Source of the DNA: Xylona heveae TC161
Lineage: Eukaryota; Ascomycota; Xylonomycetes; Xylonales; Xylonaceae
Length of the DNA: 64,000 nucleotides
Assembly: GCF_001619985.1 (NCBI RefSeq)
Contig: NW_017264199.1
Location: 372,001 to 436,000 of the forward strand
Direction of reading: 5' to 3'
Under the pieces are notes generated by a model, which worked only from the letters and a program-made list of their open reading frames with translations, was not told where the DNA came from and did no database searches. Shown here piece by piece: positions 21,010 to 32,335 of this stretch. The translations under genes and the position numbers were made by a program. The stretch's first letter is position 1, and every line of letters starts with the position of its first letter.

Positions 21010-22263
21010 ATGAGTGCGACGGAAGCAGGCGTGCGTGCCTCCGAAGCTGCCAACCTCACCTCGAACCCTGAGCACGACAGACCAACAAACAGCGAATACG
21101 ACTCCACAAGGGCATCCAAGTTCCGATTCAAAGACAAGTCCAAGCGCTCATCAAGTGACCATTCTTACGAATTTGACTTTGCGCCGGATTCTTCCTCCCG
21201 TGATTATCACCGGAGTAGCAAACGTCACCGCTCATCCCGGACACATCCTTCGCACCATGACAATGAGAACTCCAACGACCACGTTCCCTCCTCTTCTACT
21301 CGCCAGCGACATAACCACCACCGGCGGCGACGGCGACACCACGACCACTCCTCTTCCTCCTCAAAACCTTCTTCTTCTAGCAAACCTACTGCCACAGAAC
21401 CCGACGACCCGTCCCTCTACGACGACACATACATGCCCAACACCCGATCCGCGCAATACATGAATCCCGAGAACGCCTTCCGCGAATCTCTCTTCGACGC
21501 ACTCGCCGACGACGAGGGCGCTGCCTTCTGGGAAGGCGTCTACGGCCAACCCATCCACGTGTATCCGTCCCAGAAGCCCGGCCCGGAGGGCGAACTCGAG
21601 CAAATGACCGACGAGGAATACGCATCGTACGTCCGAGCGCGCATGTACGAGAAGACGCACCAGCACATTATCGAGGAGCGCAAACAGCGCGAAGAAGCGC
21701 GCGAACGACAGCGCGCGTGGCGCGACCAGACGCGCAAAATGGACCGCGAAAAGCACGATTTTGAAAAAGCCGTCGAAGAGTCTCTCAAGCGCGGCGAACA
21801 ACGACGCATGGGCAAAAAGTGGAAGGATGTCTGGGAAAGATATTTGCGCGGCTGGGAAACATTCTTGCGCGCTCCTGTCCCCACTGACTCTGAACCTTCA
21901 AAATCTCAATCTATTCCTTGGCCCGTGGAATCAGGCCACTTCAAGGACGTTAGTCGCGACCAAGTCGAGCGTTTTCTCGCAAATGCGCCGCTCGATGTTC
22001 TTAGTGCCACAAATGGAACTGGTAAAGCTACTACTGGGAGTGGTAATGGTAGTGGCAGTGGCACAAGTGGCACAAATACTCCCTCTACTGTTGCACAGCC
22101 ACTACTCCCACTGCTCAAACTGGAGCGTGTCCGGTGGCATCCGGATAAAATGCAGCAGCGTTTCGGAGCGGCAGGTGGGCTTGACGAGGAGACTGTGAAA
22201 GCAGTCACGGCGGTGTTTCAAGTCGTTGATCGTATGTGGAATGAGATGAAGGAGAAGACATGA
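21010..22263 (+). CDS. NFKBIL1-like protein
   Basis: This single-exon 417-aa protein resembles the fungal relatives of NF-kappa-B inhibitor-like protein 1, which in animals is implicated in RNA splicing rather than NF-kappa-B control. Residues 1-125 are Ser/His/Arg-rich and disordered, with many basic runs (HHRRRRRHHDH). The middle is helical and strongly charged (ARMYEKTHQHIIEERKQREE). The hallmark C-terminal motif is LERVRWHPDKMQQRF, followed by a helix ending VVDRMWNEMKEKT. A Gly/Ser/Thr linker (GSGNGSGSGTSGT) interrupts the segment before the motif. I see no ankyrin repeats. A nuclear role is inferred from composition and family. Confidence 0.82.
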   Translation: MSATEAGVRASEAANLTSNPEHDRPTNSEYDSTRASKFRFKDKSKRSSSDHSYEFDFAPDSSSRDYHRSSKRHRSSRTHPSHHDNENSNDHVPSSSTRQRHNHHRRRRRHHDHSSSSSKPSSSSKPTATEPDDPSLYDDTYMPNTRSAQYMNPENAFRESLFDALADDEGAAFWEGVYGQPIHVYPSQKPGPEGELEQMTDEEYASYVRARMYEKTHQHIIEERKQREEARERQRAWRDQTRKMDREKHDFEKAVEESLKRGEQRRMGKKWKDVWERYLRGWETFLRAPVPTDSEPSKSQSIPWPVESGHFKDVSRDQVERFLANAPLDVLSATNGTGKATTGSGNGSGSGTSGTNTPSTVAQPLLPLLKLERVRWHPDKMQQRFGAAGGLDEETVKAVTAVFQVVDRMWNEMKEKT

Positions 22264-23463
22264 AATATATTTCTTGCGTCTAGCGATTGGTAGTTGTTGA
22301 CATCTCTATGATACCCTTTATATTCTTAATTTGTTTTCCTTTTTTCATTTCCCCCTTTTTTTTTCTTTTTTTTATTACTTCTTATCTTCTTCTCTCTCTC
22401 TCTTTTTTTTTTTTCCCCCTCTGCTTCTTTGTAAATTTATTTCACATACTCGTTGCCACAGAGCATAGAATAGCATTTCTTAGCATTAAACATTTAACCT
22501 TACATATCGTTACGAAAATGCCACTGGGCCCTGTCATCCAACCGCACGTCTCGTAATCAACTGTCAACCCGTTCCTTCAAAACGTCCGTCATACAGAGAT
22601 GTACCAGAGACATATTGAAGGAATCAGGCACAGCTAGTAGTATAATGTTATTAGTCATTCCATTCGACTATTGACTTATTCTTAAATTTCTACCTGCACC
22701 TAGTCACAGAAAAGGAGATCAAGGAAATAAAAGAAGGGTCCGCGTAGGAAAGAAAGGCGATGATGCAAAGAAGAATAGACCGAAAAATAAAACAAAGGAG
22801 ATGTAGACTGCAAGAATGAGGGCACACTCAGGGGATATCTTTGAATAGGCAAAAAAAAGAAAAGAAAAAGTCTGCTAGAGAAAGTAGACTGAGAATATAA
22901 GAAATGAAGAGACGGTCAACCGTCTCGGAGAACGAGGGCTGAAAGATAAAGGATATGCAAAGGGGCCCTTGTCATGCTTCAGATGGAAGAGATGCAATAG
23001 AATTGGCCAGGGAGGAGAAAGTGCACCGGCGTAGTATGCCGCTGAGATATATGGATATAAGAGGTGTGTTAAGCGAGAGGGGAGGGGGAGAGAGAGAGAA
23101 ATAGGGCAGGGAGGGTGGGGATGATGAGATCGATATGGTTGAAAGAGAAGTGAAAGAGATGATGAAGGAGTAGAAGCAGGGTTGAGGAGAGGAGAAGGAA
23201 GAAGACGTCGATAGATGCAGTAGATAGTGACAACTAAGGGATAAAGCAAATGTCAAAGTATAAGAAAAGTGAGGCGAAATATGCAAAGTATGCGGTTTGC
23301 AAATGGCGAACCTCTGGCGGCGAAGAGTGTGCCATAAAGGAGCGAGATGCCCAGAAGATGAGAACAGCGTAAAAGGGGATGTTTTGAAAAAAAAAAAAGA
23401 AGTCGCAAACGGGGCGTTTGAGGGGCGGATAGAAAGAGGACCAGGTAAAAGGTCAATCGAAGC
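22264..23463. other. Convergent intergenic region with strand-asymmetric tracts
   Basis: In 1.2 kb between two convergent genes I see no gene. The plus strand is pyrimidine-rich at about 22310-22430 (long T and C/T runs), then purine-rich at about 22700-23400 (GA-rich with AAAAAAAAAA near 23389). Open frames on the minus strand here (22875-23286) are Ser/Pro/Leu artefacts of that composition. The pattern probably reflects 3' UTRs and transcription termination signals. Confidence 0.45.
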
Positions 23464-26203
23464 TTAGATAAAATTATTGTCTTGAAATGGTTCAAGACCC
23501 TTTTTAATCTCGGCGATAATCTCCGCTGCCTCGTCGGCATTTTGTGCTTCAAAGTCGTACCGCTTGGATTCGCGTTCTTTGAAGACAACCACCTGATATA
23601 TCTAGTTAGCATTTTGTGATGTTTAGGTGGTATTGAACGGCACTCCGGCTTCTTTGGAATAGAACCCTAACCCTAACCCAGGCAGAAGGGAAAAAGCAGA
23701 ATGCAAACAAGGATAGAATGAAAGGATTTAAAATGATAAAGAAGTAGATATGGATGTGATATAAATGAGGAGAGACTCACTCTAAAAGTCTTTGGATGCC
23801 TCCTGCTGACTTTGCATCCAACGACGCTGCTGAAATGAATAGTGGTAGTCTTGCCACCCGCATCGAATAACGTTCGTCCTGTCTCCCCAGGCATAATGTG
23901 CATATACTCGCCATCAAGCACGAGGATACGTGAGTGCGAAGGGGTGAATGACATGGGCTGCTTTCGAAGCACATTGTATTTCTTGTAATTGGCCGTGCTG
24001 CCGATCCAGTCCTGCGCAAGGGGATGGATGACGCCCTTTTTGCCCTTCTTTGGTGGATCTGTGGTGAGTAACAGCGGCGCATTAGGGCTGGTGCTGGTGG
24101 GCGAGCCGCCAAAGAAGCCGTCATTGGCAAAACGTTTACGAATGAGTTCGAGATCAGATCGGTCGCCGAGCGATTCGACTGTTCGATCGAGCGGAGCAAT
24201 CGTGTTTGTGCCACTGACGCGCAGGACGTGGTGAGCTCGATCAAGGGTCCATTTCTTACACAGCGACTCGAGAACTTCGGCAATGTACGTGTCTGTTGTG
24301 ACATCCACGTTTGTTGTCTGTGAGAGCGCCTGCGAATCCGTAAAGTGAATCTTCAACGTCTTTGGTGCGCCAGTGCGAGGAGTAGCGTGGGAAGTTGGGA
24401 CGGGTACGTCCGCCGGGGTGGTGGAATTGCTTCGCAGATTGGTGAACCCAGCGCCAAACGGAGGTCGGCCAAATGCATTTCGTATTGGATCAGGCGATGG
24501 TGCATTTCCTGGTGGACCAAAGGGTCCGCCAGCAGGTGGTTGCTGTCCGGCCAGAGGCGTAAGCTCACCAGAATCATCTTGGACTTGCTCCGTTTCGGTA
24601 GAGTACTGGGGCGTGAGTTTCTCATTCTCTTGAAACTGCTCTTCTGTCGCTTGCACGAGAGCAAATTCATCATAGGGCTTTTCTCGAGACCGGCCACGGG
24701 CACCGCGATTATTGTTCGATGTAAAGTCCGAAATCGGCCGTGTGCGGTGCAAAGCTGGGAAGTCGTAGTCAACTTCACCATCTTCAACCATGCGAAGCGT
24801 CCACCGGTTGACATTCACTTTATCGCCGGGTATCGGCGGCTTTCGGCCTTCTTCTACATAACGCCACAGACTAAGACCAATGGCTTCCCCCACAGTGACA
24901 GGCATGCGGTCGCCGTTCTCATTTTCTCCGCCAAACCGCTGAAGGGGCATTTCGTAAGGTTCTTCTGCTTCATCTGATGACGGCGCATAGATCTTGATCC
25001 AAAGCGGGTTGGGCACTCCTTTTCCAGAAAGACTTGCAAACGCTTCAAATGGACTTGCGGGTTTCTTCTTTCGTGCCTTGATCATTTCTGAAAGAGCACT
25101 TGTCGGTTGCACCATGCTGATCGGGCGGGATGGCGGTAATGCCTGCAGCACGGCAGGACTGGGTCGAGTCTTTTTCGGCGACATATGGGCTGTTTGCGGG
25201 GGACGCATCTCCATGACTGGCGAAGACGATGCCAAGGGGTTGCCAACCACCCCAAGAAGAGAGGTGGAATCAGCTGGCTCTGCGAATTCCGATGACAGAG
25301 TCGTACCCTCCGAACCCGCATCCGACTCGCTTTCTGATTCCATGTTGCCATTTGCATTCTGCTCCTCTTCTTGAATCCTTTCAGAGAGCATATAGCTCGC
25401 CTTTTTATTGTTGTAGGGCTTTCTCTTGAAAAAGGATGGATTGAGATCATTGTCCGAAGATAGCTCGCTGCTCGTCGTGGTGTCTCTCCTCCTACGCCCT
25501 TTCATTCCTTCAATCGCACCCAGAGACCCACGACGGGTATTCGGCTTTGATGGAGACGGTAGATGCACTGACGGTCCATCCCTTGGCGACTGTCGTAGCG
25601 GAGATGACCCAGCGCGGGTCCGAACGGGCATCTTTGTGAATTTAATCTGTTGCGCGGCCCTAGTAATAAAAGATGCAGGGTCAGAAAGGGGAAACTTCTG
25701 TCTCTCTCGTGGAATTCAGAGTCCTCATACCTATCCCTATCATCATCGCTTTCGTCACTTAAATCGCTACTGTCATCTTCCTCTTGTTGCTCTTTTCGTC
25801 TTCGCCGGCGCACCATGGGACCCGGTCCTGGTGTTTCATTGCTTGCTCCTCCCCCTGTCACCATCCCCCCTTCTTCCTCATCTTCGAACACAGCCGGCGT
25901 AATACCACCTGAGCGAGCTGGAGCCTGGAAATATTCGGAAGCTATTGCAGTAGGTATAGGAGGGGAATATGTCCGCTTGATTGTAGAGGAATCGACGGTC
26001 CATCCTGCGGCACGAAATCCAGGGTCGTTCAGGATCGCCGGATTGACGTTGATCAGACGTTCACCGACGCCATCTTTGACAGAATTTAGATATGATGTGC
26101 GTAGGTTCAAAAGGACAAAGCTGTCAACGAAATACATATTAGCCGTCTGACGTCCAGGGGTATAGCTCAGGGTAGCTCACTCTTCATTTTGTAGTAGAGA
26201 CAT
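23464..26203 (-). CDS. sin1: TORC2 subunit SIN1/AVO1
   Basis: SIN1 is the essential TORC2 scaffold that recruits AGC-kinase substrates to the plasma membrane. The model is complement(join(23464..23592, 23781..25659, 25731..26120, 26181..26203)), 806 aa, all junctions in frame. Exon 1 is only 23 nt (MSLLQNE), leading to DFVLLNLRTSYLNSVKDGV, the conserved N-terminus. The CRIM domain includes SPFEAFASLSGKG and NPLWIKIYAPSSDEA. It is followed by a Ras-binding-like domain (KTLKIHFTDSQALS to HHVLRVSGT) and a C-terminal PH domain (DWIGSTANYKKYNVLRKQ; FRVVVFKERESKRYDFEA). The last exon finishes the PH helix, ending GLEPFQDNNFI. The 188-nt last intron holds a telomere-like repeat. It is divergent from the PRCC gene. 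Confidence 0.94.
23663..23679. repeat. Interstitial telomere-like repeat (CCCTAA)n
   Basis: AACCCTAACCCTAACCC, nearly three units of the fungal telomeric repeat, sits in the last intron of SIN1. On the sense strand it reads as three GGG tracts. No other telomeric units flank it, so it is a short interstitial copy, not a chromosome end. Confidence 0.9.
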
Positions 26204-26541
26204 GACATGACGTTGTTTCCGCGCGCATGTCGGAAACTCAAGAGCTTAAATCCTTTTATCTCAAATTCAAAATGTCAAGCTCAGTACGATCAAAGACTAT
26301 CCACGTGAGAAAATTCGCAGCATGACCTGTAATGCCGTCACGAAAGAAAGGACAGATGGGCTGGTCATGTAGGGAAGTTGAAATGAGAAACGCGGGGAAT
26401 TTGGACCCTCAAAACTCCGACATCTCTCGCCTCCCTCATGACGCAGCTTCACCTTTTCTCTCACAATCACAACACCTCTCCGTCACAAAACAACAATAGA
26501 CCTTTCACATACTCTTCACATATACCTCACATACATTCACC
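26204..26541. promoter_or_regulatory. Divergent promoter, SIN1 / PRCC-like
   Basis: These 338 bp separate two divergent start codons. No gene is seen. The right half has CT/CA-rich leader sequence (ACACCTCTCC, CACATACTCTTCACATATAC) just before the PRCC-like ATG, a common look for fungal 5' UTRs. Confidence 0.5.
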
Positions 26542-28005
26542 ATGGGTCTTGTTGAATACTCTGACTCTGAAGATTCCGGATCTGAAACCACTCCGGCCGT
26601 CCCGGCATCTTCTGCAGCCCCCCCTGCATCCAAATCATCCACCAAATCAAAACCGACATTTGAAAAGGTCGTCGACCGATCCAACCCTCGAAAAATCCGC
26701 GTCAATCTTCCTCAGCTATCTAATACCGACAGCAAAGCTACCAATGGCAGCAGCGAGGCTGCGAACGACGAACCGGACGGGCCACCCGCAAAGCGCGCCC
26801 GAACAGGTGGCGGCGCATTCAGCGGCTTCAACTCTTTTCTCCCCGCGCCGAAACGAGCAGGTCCCGTTGCTGGAGCAGGAGGAAGCGGGCCGAGTGCATC
26901 ACGACGGGGGATAGGCGCAGGCGTCAGTCTCAAAACAGGCTCAGCACCGGGCTTTAGCAGAGACGCAGAGCCTTCGTCGTCTTCCGTCGCAGAACCGCCC
27001 GCAGCCGCCGGAGAAGAGAAGGATGCGCCGACGCCTCCGCCAGCGTCATCATCTAGACCGGCATCTGAGCAGAAAGCCGCGCCCGCGCCATCAATCCCTG
27101 CGCAGAAATCCGCAGACCAAGTCGAGAAAGTGGGCAATCCAATGATGTTCAAGCCACTATCCGTCGCACGAAGGCCGCAGACGAAAAAGAAGAAGACTAC
27201 TCCGACATCCACATCAACAGGATCTCCATCACCCGCACCTGCACCTACACCACCAGCAACGTCTACTACCGCTGCTACTATAACTCAGACCACACAGGCC
27301 GCTCACCCTGTGACTGCATCTCAACCTCAGTCCGCACCAAAGCCCAAGCCCAAAGTCTCACTCTTTTCACTCGGCGGCGCTGCTGCAGAACGCGATACCC
27401 CTCTCGGCCCTGCCCCTGGCCCGGCCCCTGCTGAAGCCAACGGCGGAGACTACACCCCTCTTCTCTACGAATCCAATAATACCCATAATACCGATCCTAC
27501 ATCATCCTCGTCTTTTGCTACTGCTACACAAAATCCATACTCCTACGAGACTTCTTCGTCTGTATCATACGATCCTCAGTCCGAAACATCTTCCACAGCG
27601 ACATACAATCAGACGTATCAAAGCGGACCGCCAGCCACGCAATCACTATCCAGTATCGCCGACGACCTGAACCTTTCCGAGTCCGCCAAGAGGCAGCTCT
27701 TTGGCCGATCTGGCGGCGCTGGTGGTGGTAGTGGCGGCGGGCGACGAGGCAACAACAAATTCCCTGCCGACGCATCCGCTATCAGCGTGGTCAATTTCAA
27801 TACCGATGCAGAATATGCAGCCAACGAAGCAATACGCGCAGCGGGCGAGACGGTGCAGCATAACCCCGTGCGCTCGATTGCGCCGGGCAAGCATAGTCTC
27901 AAACAGCTTGTCAGTGCGGCGAGTAGTCAGCGTGATGCGCTCGAGGAGTCTTTCGCGACGGGGAAAAGAAATAAAGCTGAGGCAGGGAGTAAATATGGTT
28001 GGTAG
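26542..28005 (+). CDS. PRCC-domain protein (nuclear, splicing-associated)
   Basis: This single-exon 487-aa protein matches the PRCC family (human papillary renal cell carcinoma translocation-associated protein, a MAD2B- and spliceosome-linked nuclear factor). It begins MGLVEYSDSEDSGSETTP, the typical acidic opening. Then follow KIRVNLPQLS and a basic nuclear-localisation-like stretch (GPPAKRARTGGG), and GFNSFLPAPKRAG. The middle is Pro/Ala/Thr-rich and probably disordered, with NPMMFKPLSVARR. The conserved C-terminal domain has VVNFNTDAEYAANEAIRA and ends KHSLKQLVSAASSQRDALEE, with terminal GSKYGW. The long compositionally biased middle produces many false reading frames on the opposite strand. 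Confidence 0.88.
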   Translation: MGLVEYSDSEDSGSETTPAVPASSAAPPASKSSTKSKPTFEKVVDRSNPRKIRVNLPQLSNTDSKATNGSSEAANDEPDGPPAKRARTGGGAFSGFNSFLPAPKRAGPVAGAGGSGPSASRRGIGAGVSLKTGSAPGFSRDAEPSSSSVAEPPAAAGEEKDAPTPPPASSSRPASEQKAAPAPSIPAQKSADQVEKVGNPMMFKPLSVARRPQTKKKKTTPTSTSTGSPSPAPAPTPPATSTTAATITQTTQAAHPVTASQPQSAPKPKPKVSLFSLGGAAAERDTPLGPAPGPAPAEANGGDYTPLLYESNNTHNTDPTSSSSFATATQNPYSYETSSSVSYDPQSETSSTATYNQTYQSGPPATQSLSSIADDLNLSESAKRQLFGRSGGAGGGSGGGRRGNNKFPADASAISVVNFNTDAEYAANEAIRAAGETVQHNPVRSIAPGKHSLKQLVSAASSQRDALEESFATGKRNKAEAGSKYGW

Positions 28006-28286
28006 ATTCGGTGAAGATTTCAAGCAAATATGGGAAGGTTTTTGGAGCAGTGTATTCTTGTTCAGGTCAAAGTCAAGGTCGCAGAACTTGTATGGACTGT
28101 ATCATATTGTTATTAATTTTTTTTAAAAAGAACAGTTGCAAATATAAAGCAAGACAATGGTATAATATTGGGTTATGAGAGTCCAGTATATATGTGGATG
28201 ATAAATCAATCATTAACATGTTCGTGAGGCGTAAGAAGGAGACGCAGAAGAGCAAGCCATATACTGCTAGAATCCATATCAATGCA

Positions 28287-30862
28287 TCATGGCGTCGTGT
28301 CCTGATATCCGCCCCCATATAATCTCCCTTTTACCAAGGGTACGACTTCATCTTCCGTTCCGAATCCCGCTCTGCGGACGACTCCCAGCTGCTGTGTCTG
28401 TCCTTCTTCGTCTTCTCCAATTTCCCCATACCGCACATAGGCAATTCTAGTTTTTGGAAGCATCGCATTCTCGGCGTCATTTCCAATTTTATGGTCGGCG
28501 TCTATGCAGCTTATCCTATCAGTTAGAAACTCTCCAAACATGACTTTTGTCTTCTTTAATTCGGTGGGGAAATTGAGTTCTTCGCCGAGGCATCCTCGAG
28601 CTGCGAGTTGGTCGAGCTTTTCGCTTCCTCGTGTTGTCGCGAGGAGTTGGAGGAAGCCGCCGTCTGTAGCGGGGACGCCGTTGACGAAAAGAGATTTGAG
28701 TCCGAGTAGGAGCAAAGGAAGTGCAACCGCCAACGTGATAAAGTACGGCAAGATTAGGTTGAGAGGGTGGGTAAAGTAATAATAATTTTCGAATACAGTC
28801 TGCTTTAGCTGCATCTGCTTGGAGAACGGCGACAGCATGAACATGTAGGAAAGGGTAATGTTTTGTAGCAAAGAATTGAGCCCGGCTTGTGTAATGTTGA
28901 ACAGATTGGTTGCGTTGTAGGCCAAGTAATCGGTAGCATAGGGTGAGAGGGCGGAGAAACGCGTAAATGGGACGATGGAAGTGTTTAATAAAACGCCGGC
29001 TGCAAAATTTAATTGTTAGTTTTCAAGTAATGACTTAGTTCAAAACAGAAATGTTAAATTTAAATGATGGCAATTGTCTCACATCTGCTTCTTCTCATTC
29101 ATCTTGAGAAGACGATAGTGAGCCCGACAGAGGGAATCCGAGAGAAAGGGCGGGTATTTGTTGTTGAAAAGACGAGAGGAGTAGATGAATACGAACCTGT
29201 CTGAAGAAATGGTGATTCATACTCTGGAGACCAAGTAGAATCACCATACTGCCCAGGTGGATAGTTATTCCCTGGGCACCAAGCATTCGCGGCAATGTCT
29301 CCCGCAAGTAAAGCTACCATGCTGTATAATATCGTGGCTATATTTGCATCCCGAAATTGTGGTGTCAGCGGGAGCAATTTATAAGCGGGAATTGTTAACA
29401 TATCGCCAGTGTAATTGGAAATTAGAAATGATTGGCTCAAATCCGCCAGGGGTATAATGTCGCGGGTCTTGACCTCAACGTGTTGCGCCCCGTTCCTGTC
29501 AAAATTATAATTAACATCCCAAATAGCCCTCTTGGGAAGGCAAGACAGGGTAATTCTTGTCAAGTTTTGAATGATATTCCCATAGGTGTTATTTGCATTG
29601 TTGTAGCACGTCGTCAAGTTGTAGGTCTCAAACGTCATTGGCACCGTGGTATGGAACCCTGGAAACTCGGCATCAGTTTCGTCTCTCGTATAATCAGTCC
29701 AGCGAGCGCTATAAGCCGTAATTTCCGGTTCTTCCAACGGGAGGACCATGATATCGTGCGTCGTCTGCGAGCAATCCAAAAATGGCCCTTCGAATGAGTC
29801 GGAAAACGAACAGTTTGGACCACACGGCGAAATGAGGATGTCCATATCCATGTTGAAAGTAACTTTACTGGCTAAATTCTGCGTTGCTTGATAAATGGAT
29901 AAGCCACTCTCATGATCAAGCTGTATATATATCGACCCATTGGCATATTTTGTCGGCACGTACGAGAAGAATGCGTTCTTCTCCATGTCTGAAATTGACC
30001 CATTACCATACTGTAAGTAGAGAGAAAAGTTTAATCGTATCAGCATCGTATAAACGTCAGAGGTAAATGCATGAATGATGCCCGCCGTGACTTACATTTG
30101 AAAGACTCAGCGTAGGAATGGATCCGTTGCTGAAGAGGTCATAAGGCCCCGAAGAAACCTTCAATGCTCCTGGAGGGAAACTGGTGACGACTGGGCAAAA
30201 CCAAATGATAATAGCCATGATGGCCAACACAAAATAATTTCGATAGATGTGGATGTCGAAAAACGATAGTGGGTTCGAGCGCAACGTGAATAGTCTCTCT
30301 AAGCGGCATACTTCTAAGGGGGCCTTGCGGATTTGGCGCCAAAGATGTTGTACAAAAGCCGCGGCTAGACTACCTTGAATTAAGATGGCAAACATATTGG
30401 CCATAATCGTCGAGACAGTGGTGACATAGGTCTGAGGTAGATTTGGTAGATCATCTACTCGTTTCCCGTTAAGATACCGAAAGAATATTAGATGCGCAAA
30501 GGCGATCACCAGAGCTGGAAGCTTAATCAGAATAGGTGCTCATTCCACGTGCCAATGATTGAACGGTCCTACTCACCGAGAAAATAAGACGCAGTAATGA
30601 TAAACGGAACCCTCCAGCCAACAGCCCATTTACACACAGTCACAGCATTATTGATTTTGCTGCTCGCAGTCTCGCTATCTTGTTCATCGTCCCGGATGCC
30701 ATAGTTTCCGCTTGCATTTCGTAAAGGCCGTTGCTCTCGGGATATCTCTCTATCTAGCTCATGATGTCGCTGTTGAATTGATCTCGCATCACGCCATTCA
30801 GTGACCACTTCGTATGGAGGACTTTGACGACCAGAGATCCCAGTCGTAAAAGAATGTGACAT
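28287..30862 (-). CDS. Fungal-specific four-helix membrane protein with large glycosylated ectodomain
   Basis: This is a member of a filamentous-fungal family sometimes labelled formylmethionine deformylase-like, a name I see no sequence reason for. The model is complement(join(28287..28999, 29197..30010, 30096..30514, 30577..30862)), 743 aa, in frame. Residues 1-75 are polar and cytosolic. Three membrane helices follow: VPFIITASYFLGALVIAFAH, the YVTTVSTIMANMFAILIQ region, and YFVLAIMAIIIWFCPVVTSF, which carries the family's FPPGAL. Then comes a large extracytosolic region (about 220-600) with many N-glycosylation sequons (NGSIS, NNTYG, NLTR, NITLS) and several cysteines (SPCGPNCSFSD). A fourth helix (PYFITLAVALPLLLLGL) precedes a 150-residue cytosolic tail. 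The role is unknown; plasma or endomembrane receptor-like topology is an inference. Confidence 0.8.
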
Positions 30863-31902
30863 AATTTAGTAACCAAGACGATGTAATAAAGGAGTAGAAG
30901 AAATCAACAACAGTCGCTATGCATATCAAGCGCATTTAAAGATGGTTGTAATTCGAATTGCTCGAAGCCATGAAAAAGAACGCAATATAATAAGCAAAGA
31001 AGGGGACCATCAAAGCATTTAGCTCGAAATCCGTTGTCCAGCCATGGACACACTATCCTAGTACACTTTCTCGGTGCCTCATGTCGTCCGTTATCTAACA
31101 TCTTCCTGAGGGCCGGGTCCCAACGTGAAAGATTTGTGTGGACGCGGTTAGAGGCATTAAAAGAGGCTAAGTATCCTTTCTTTTTTGGAATTTCTCAACA
31201 GGGTTTCATTTCAGATCTATCTCTTCAACGGGAAACAATTGATAACCCCTGTTGACCAATCTCATCATTGCCGTTGCGCTGCAAAGCAAAGTGAAACGGC
31301 AAGGCTATGCGTTTAGCCGCCGGGGTGGGGTCAGCGGCAGGCGGGACGAGATGTGATATAGCAGCCACCCTTGCCAGCACCTATTTGAGTCTCAGCCACA
31401 GTCAAAATTAGCAGGAATGAAAGGTCTCTGCAGAGTTGAGGCGGATGCAATCCCTCTCGATCACTGTACCAAGGGTTTGCAATATTTCAAACCTAGGTAG
31501 GAAGATGTCATAAACCGTAACTCCTTACCCTCTTCCGGGAAGGCAATCAGTCGCTAGGACGGGTGCTATCGGAAGCCAGTTGAGTCACCGTAGTATAACT
31601 GGAACTTCTTTCCATCATCCAGTACCCGTCTACCCCAATAGCTCCTGTTTGGTCAAGATCTAAGTCAGGAGCCAGTGAATGCCAACGGTGAAAGCTTAAC
31701 CAGGGAAAAATTCAATTATCTGCCTGTTTCGTCAAATTACCCATAACTGCCGTCAATAATTTAAGTAGTGGGTCAACTGGCCAGCAAGAAAGCACATGGC
31801 AAGCATCTTTCCCCTTCATGAGGAACAACTTTGCATGGTCTGCGGTTGGTTGTTTACTCAATACATTCCATCACGCAATTCATGCACACAGGTAGCTTTC
31901 AT
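30863..31902. other. Intergenic region upstream of the membrane protein gene
   Basis: No gene is supported in about 1.04 kb. Short frames at 30904-31255 on both strands lack any features. The sequence probably holds the membrane protein promoter near 30863 and other non-coding DNA. Confidence 0.4.
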
Positions 31903-32250
31903 CTATTCGCCGAGCAACCCCAAATGGTATTTCCAGGTAATATTGGTGCCATTCATACCGAAAGATTGGTGATAGCCGTCACTAGGTATAGTGAGTGATC
32001 TACTTGGCGTCTCTGCTAAGAGTTGTGTAGGGTGGACAGCTGAAAGGCGGGCCGTGCGCACGCCATACTGCTCCATTAAATCTACACTGCGTATCTCTCC
32101 AAATTCATTCCAAAAGAGATAGTTGCAGCGATGCCAGCCACTCTTTGGTGGGCAAGATATGAGAAGCAGCGCTGAAATGCTGGATACCAGATAGTAAGGA
32201 AGGACGGTGATTCTTGACCAATTGTTTGAAAAGCCCTTGGCCACGATCAT
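31903..32250 (-). CDS. Possible small ORF or gene fragment, 115 aa
   Basis: I do not recognise this protein, and it may be a fragment. The frame starts with ATG at 32250, only 86 bp from the divergent start of the F-box gene, and ends at 31903. It has a hydrophobic stretch near the start (VLPYYLVSSISALLLISCPP) followed by a mixed, protein-like segment (WHRCNYLFWNEFGEIRSVDL and YGVRTARLSAVHP). It ends GTNITWKYHLGLLGE. Composition is less biased than in the shadow frames of this window, which is why it is listed. There is no clear domain, and the lack of promoter space argues against a complete gene. Confidence 0.3.
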   Translation of the reverse strand: MIVAKGFSNNWSRITVLPYYLVSSISALLLISCPPKSGWHRCNYLFWNEFGEIRSVDLMEQYGVRTARLSAVHPTQLLAETPSRSLTIPSDGYHQSFGMNGTNITWKYHLGLLGE

Positions 32251-32335
32251 GCAAGGAGATCCACAACCCCACCCAGGAAGAGGTTATCTTCAATTTGAGA
32301 AACAACAGTGAATTAAAACCCGTATCTACAAAGCT

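Noticed and set aside
21361-21884. Minus-strand frames antisense to the NFKBIL1-like gene
   Set aside because: They mirror the Arg/Glu-rich coding strand; the plus frame carries the family motif.
22875-23286. Minus-strand open frames of 104-124 codons downstream of SIN1
   Set aside because: Ser/Pro/Leu composition follows directly from the purine-rich plus strand; no start context, domain or splice support.
23663-23679. Chromosome end or telomere
   Set aside because: Only about 2.7 units, inside an intron, with normal genes on both sides.
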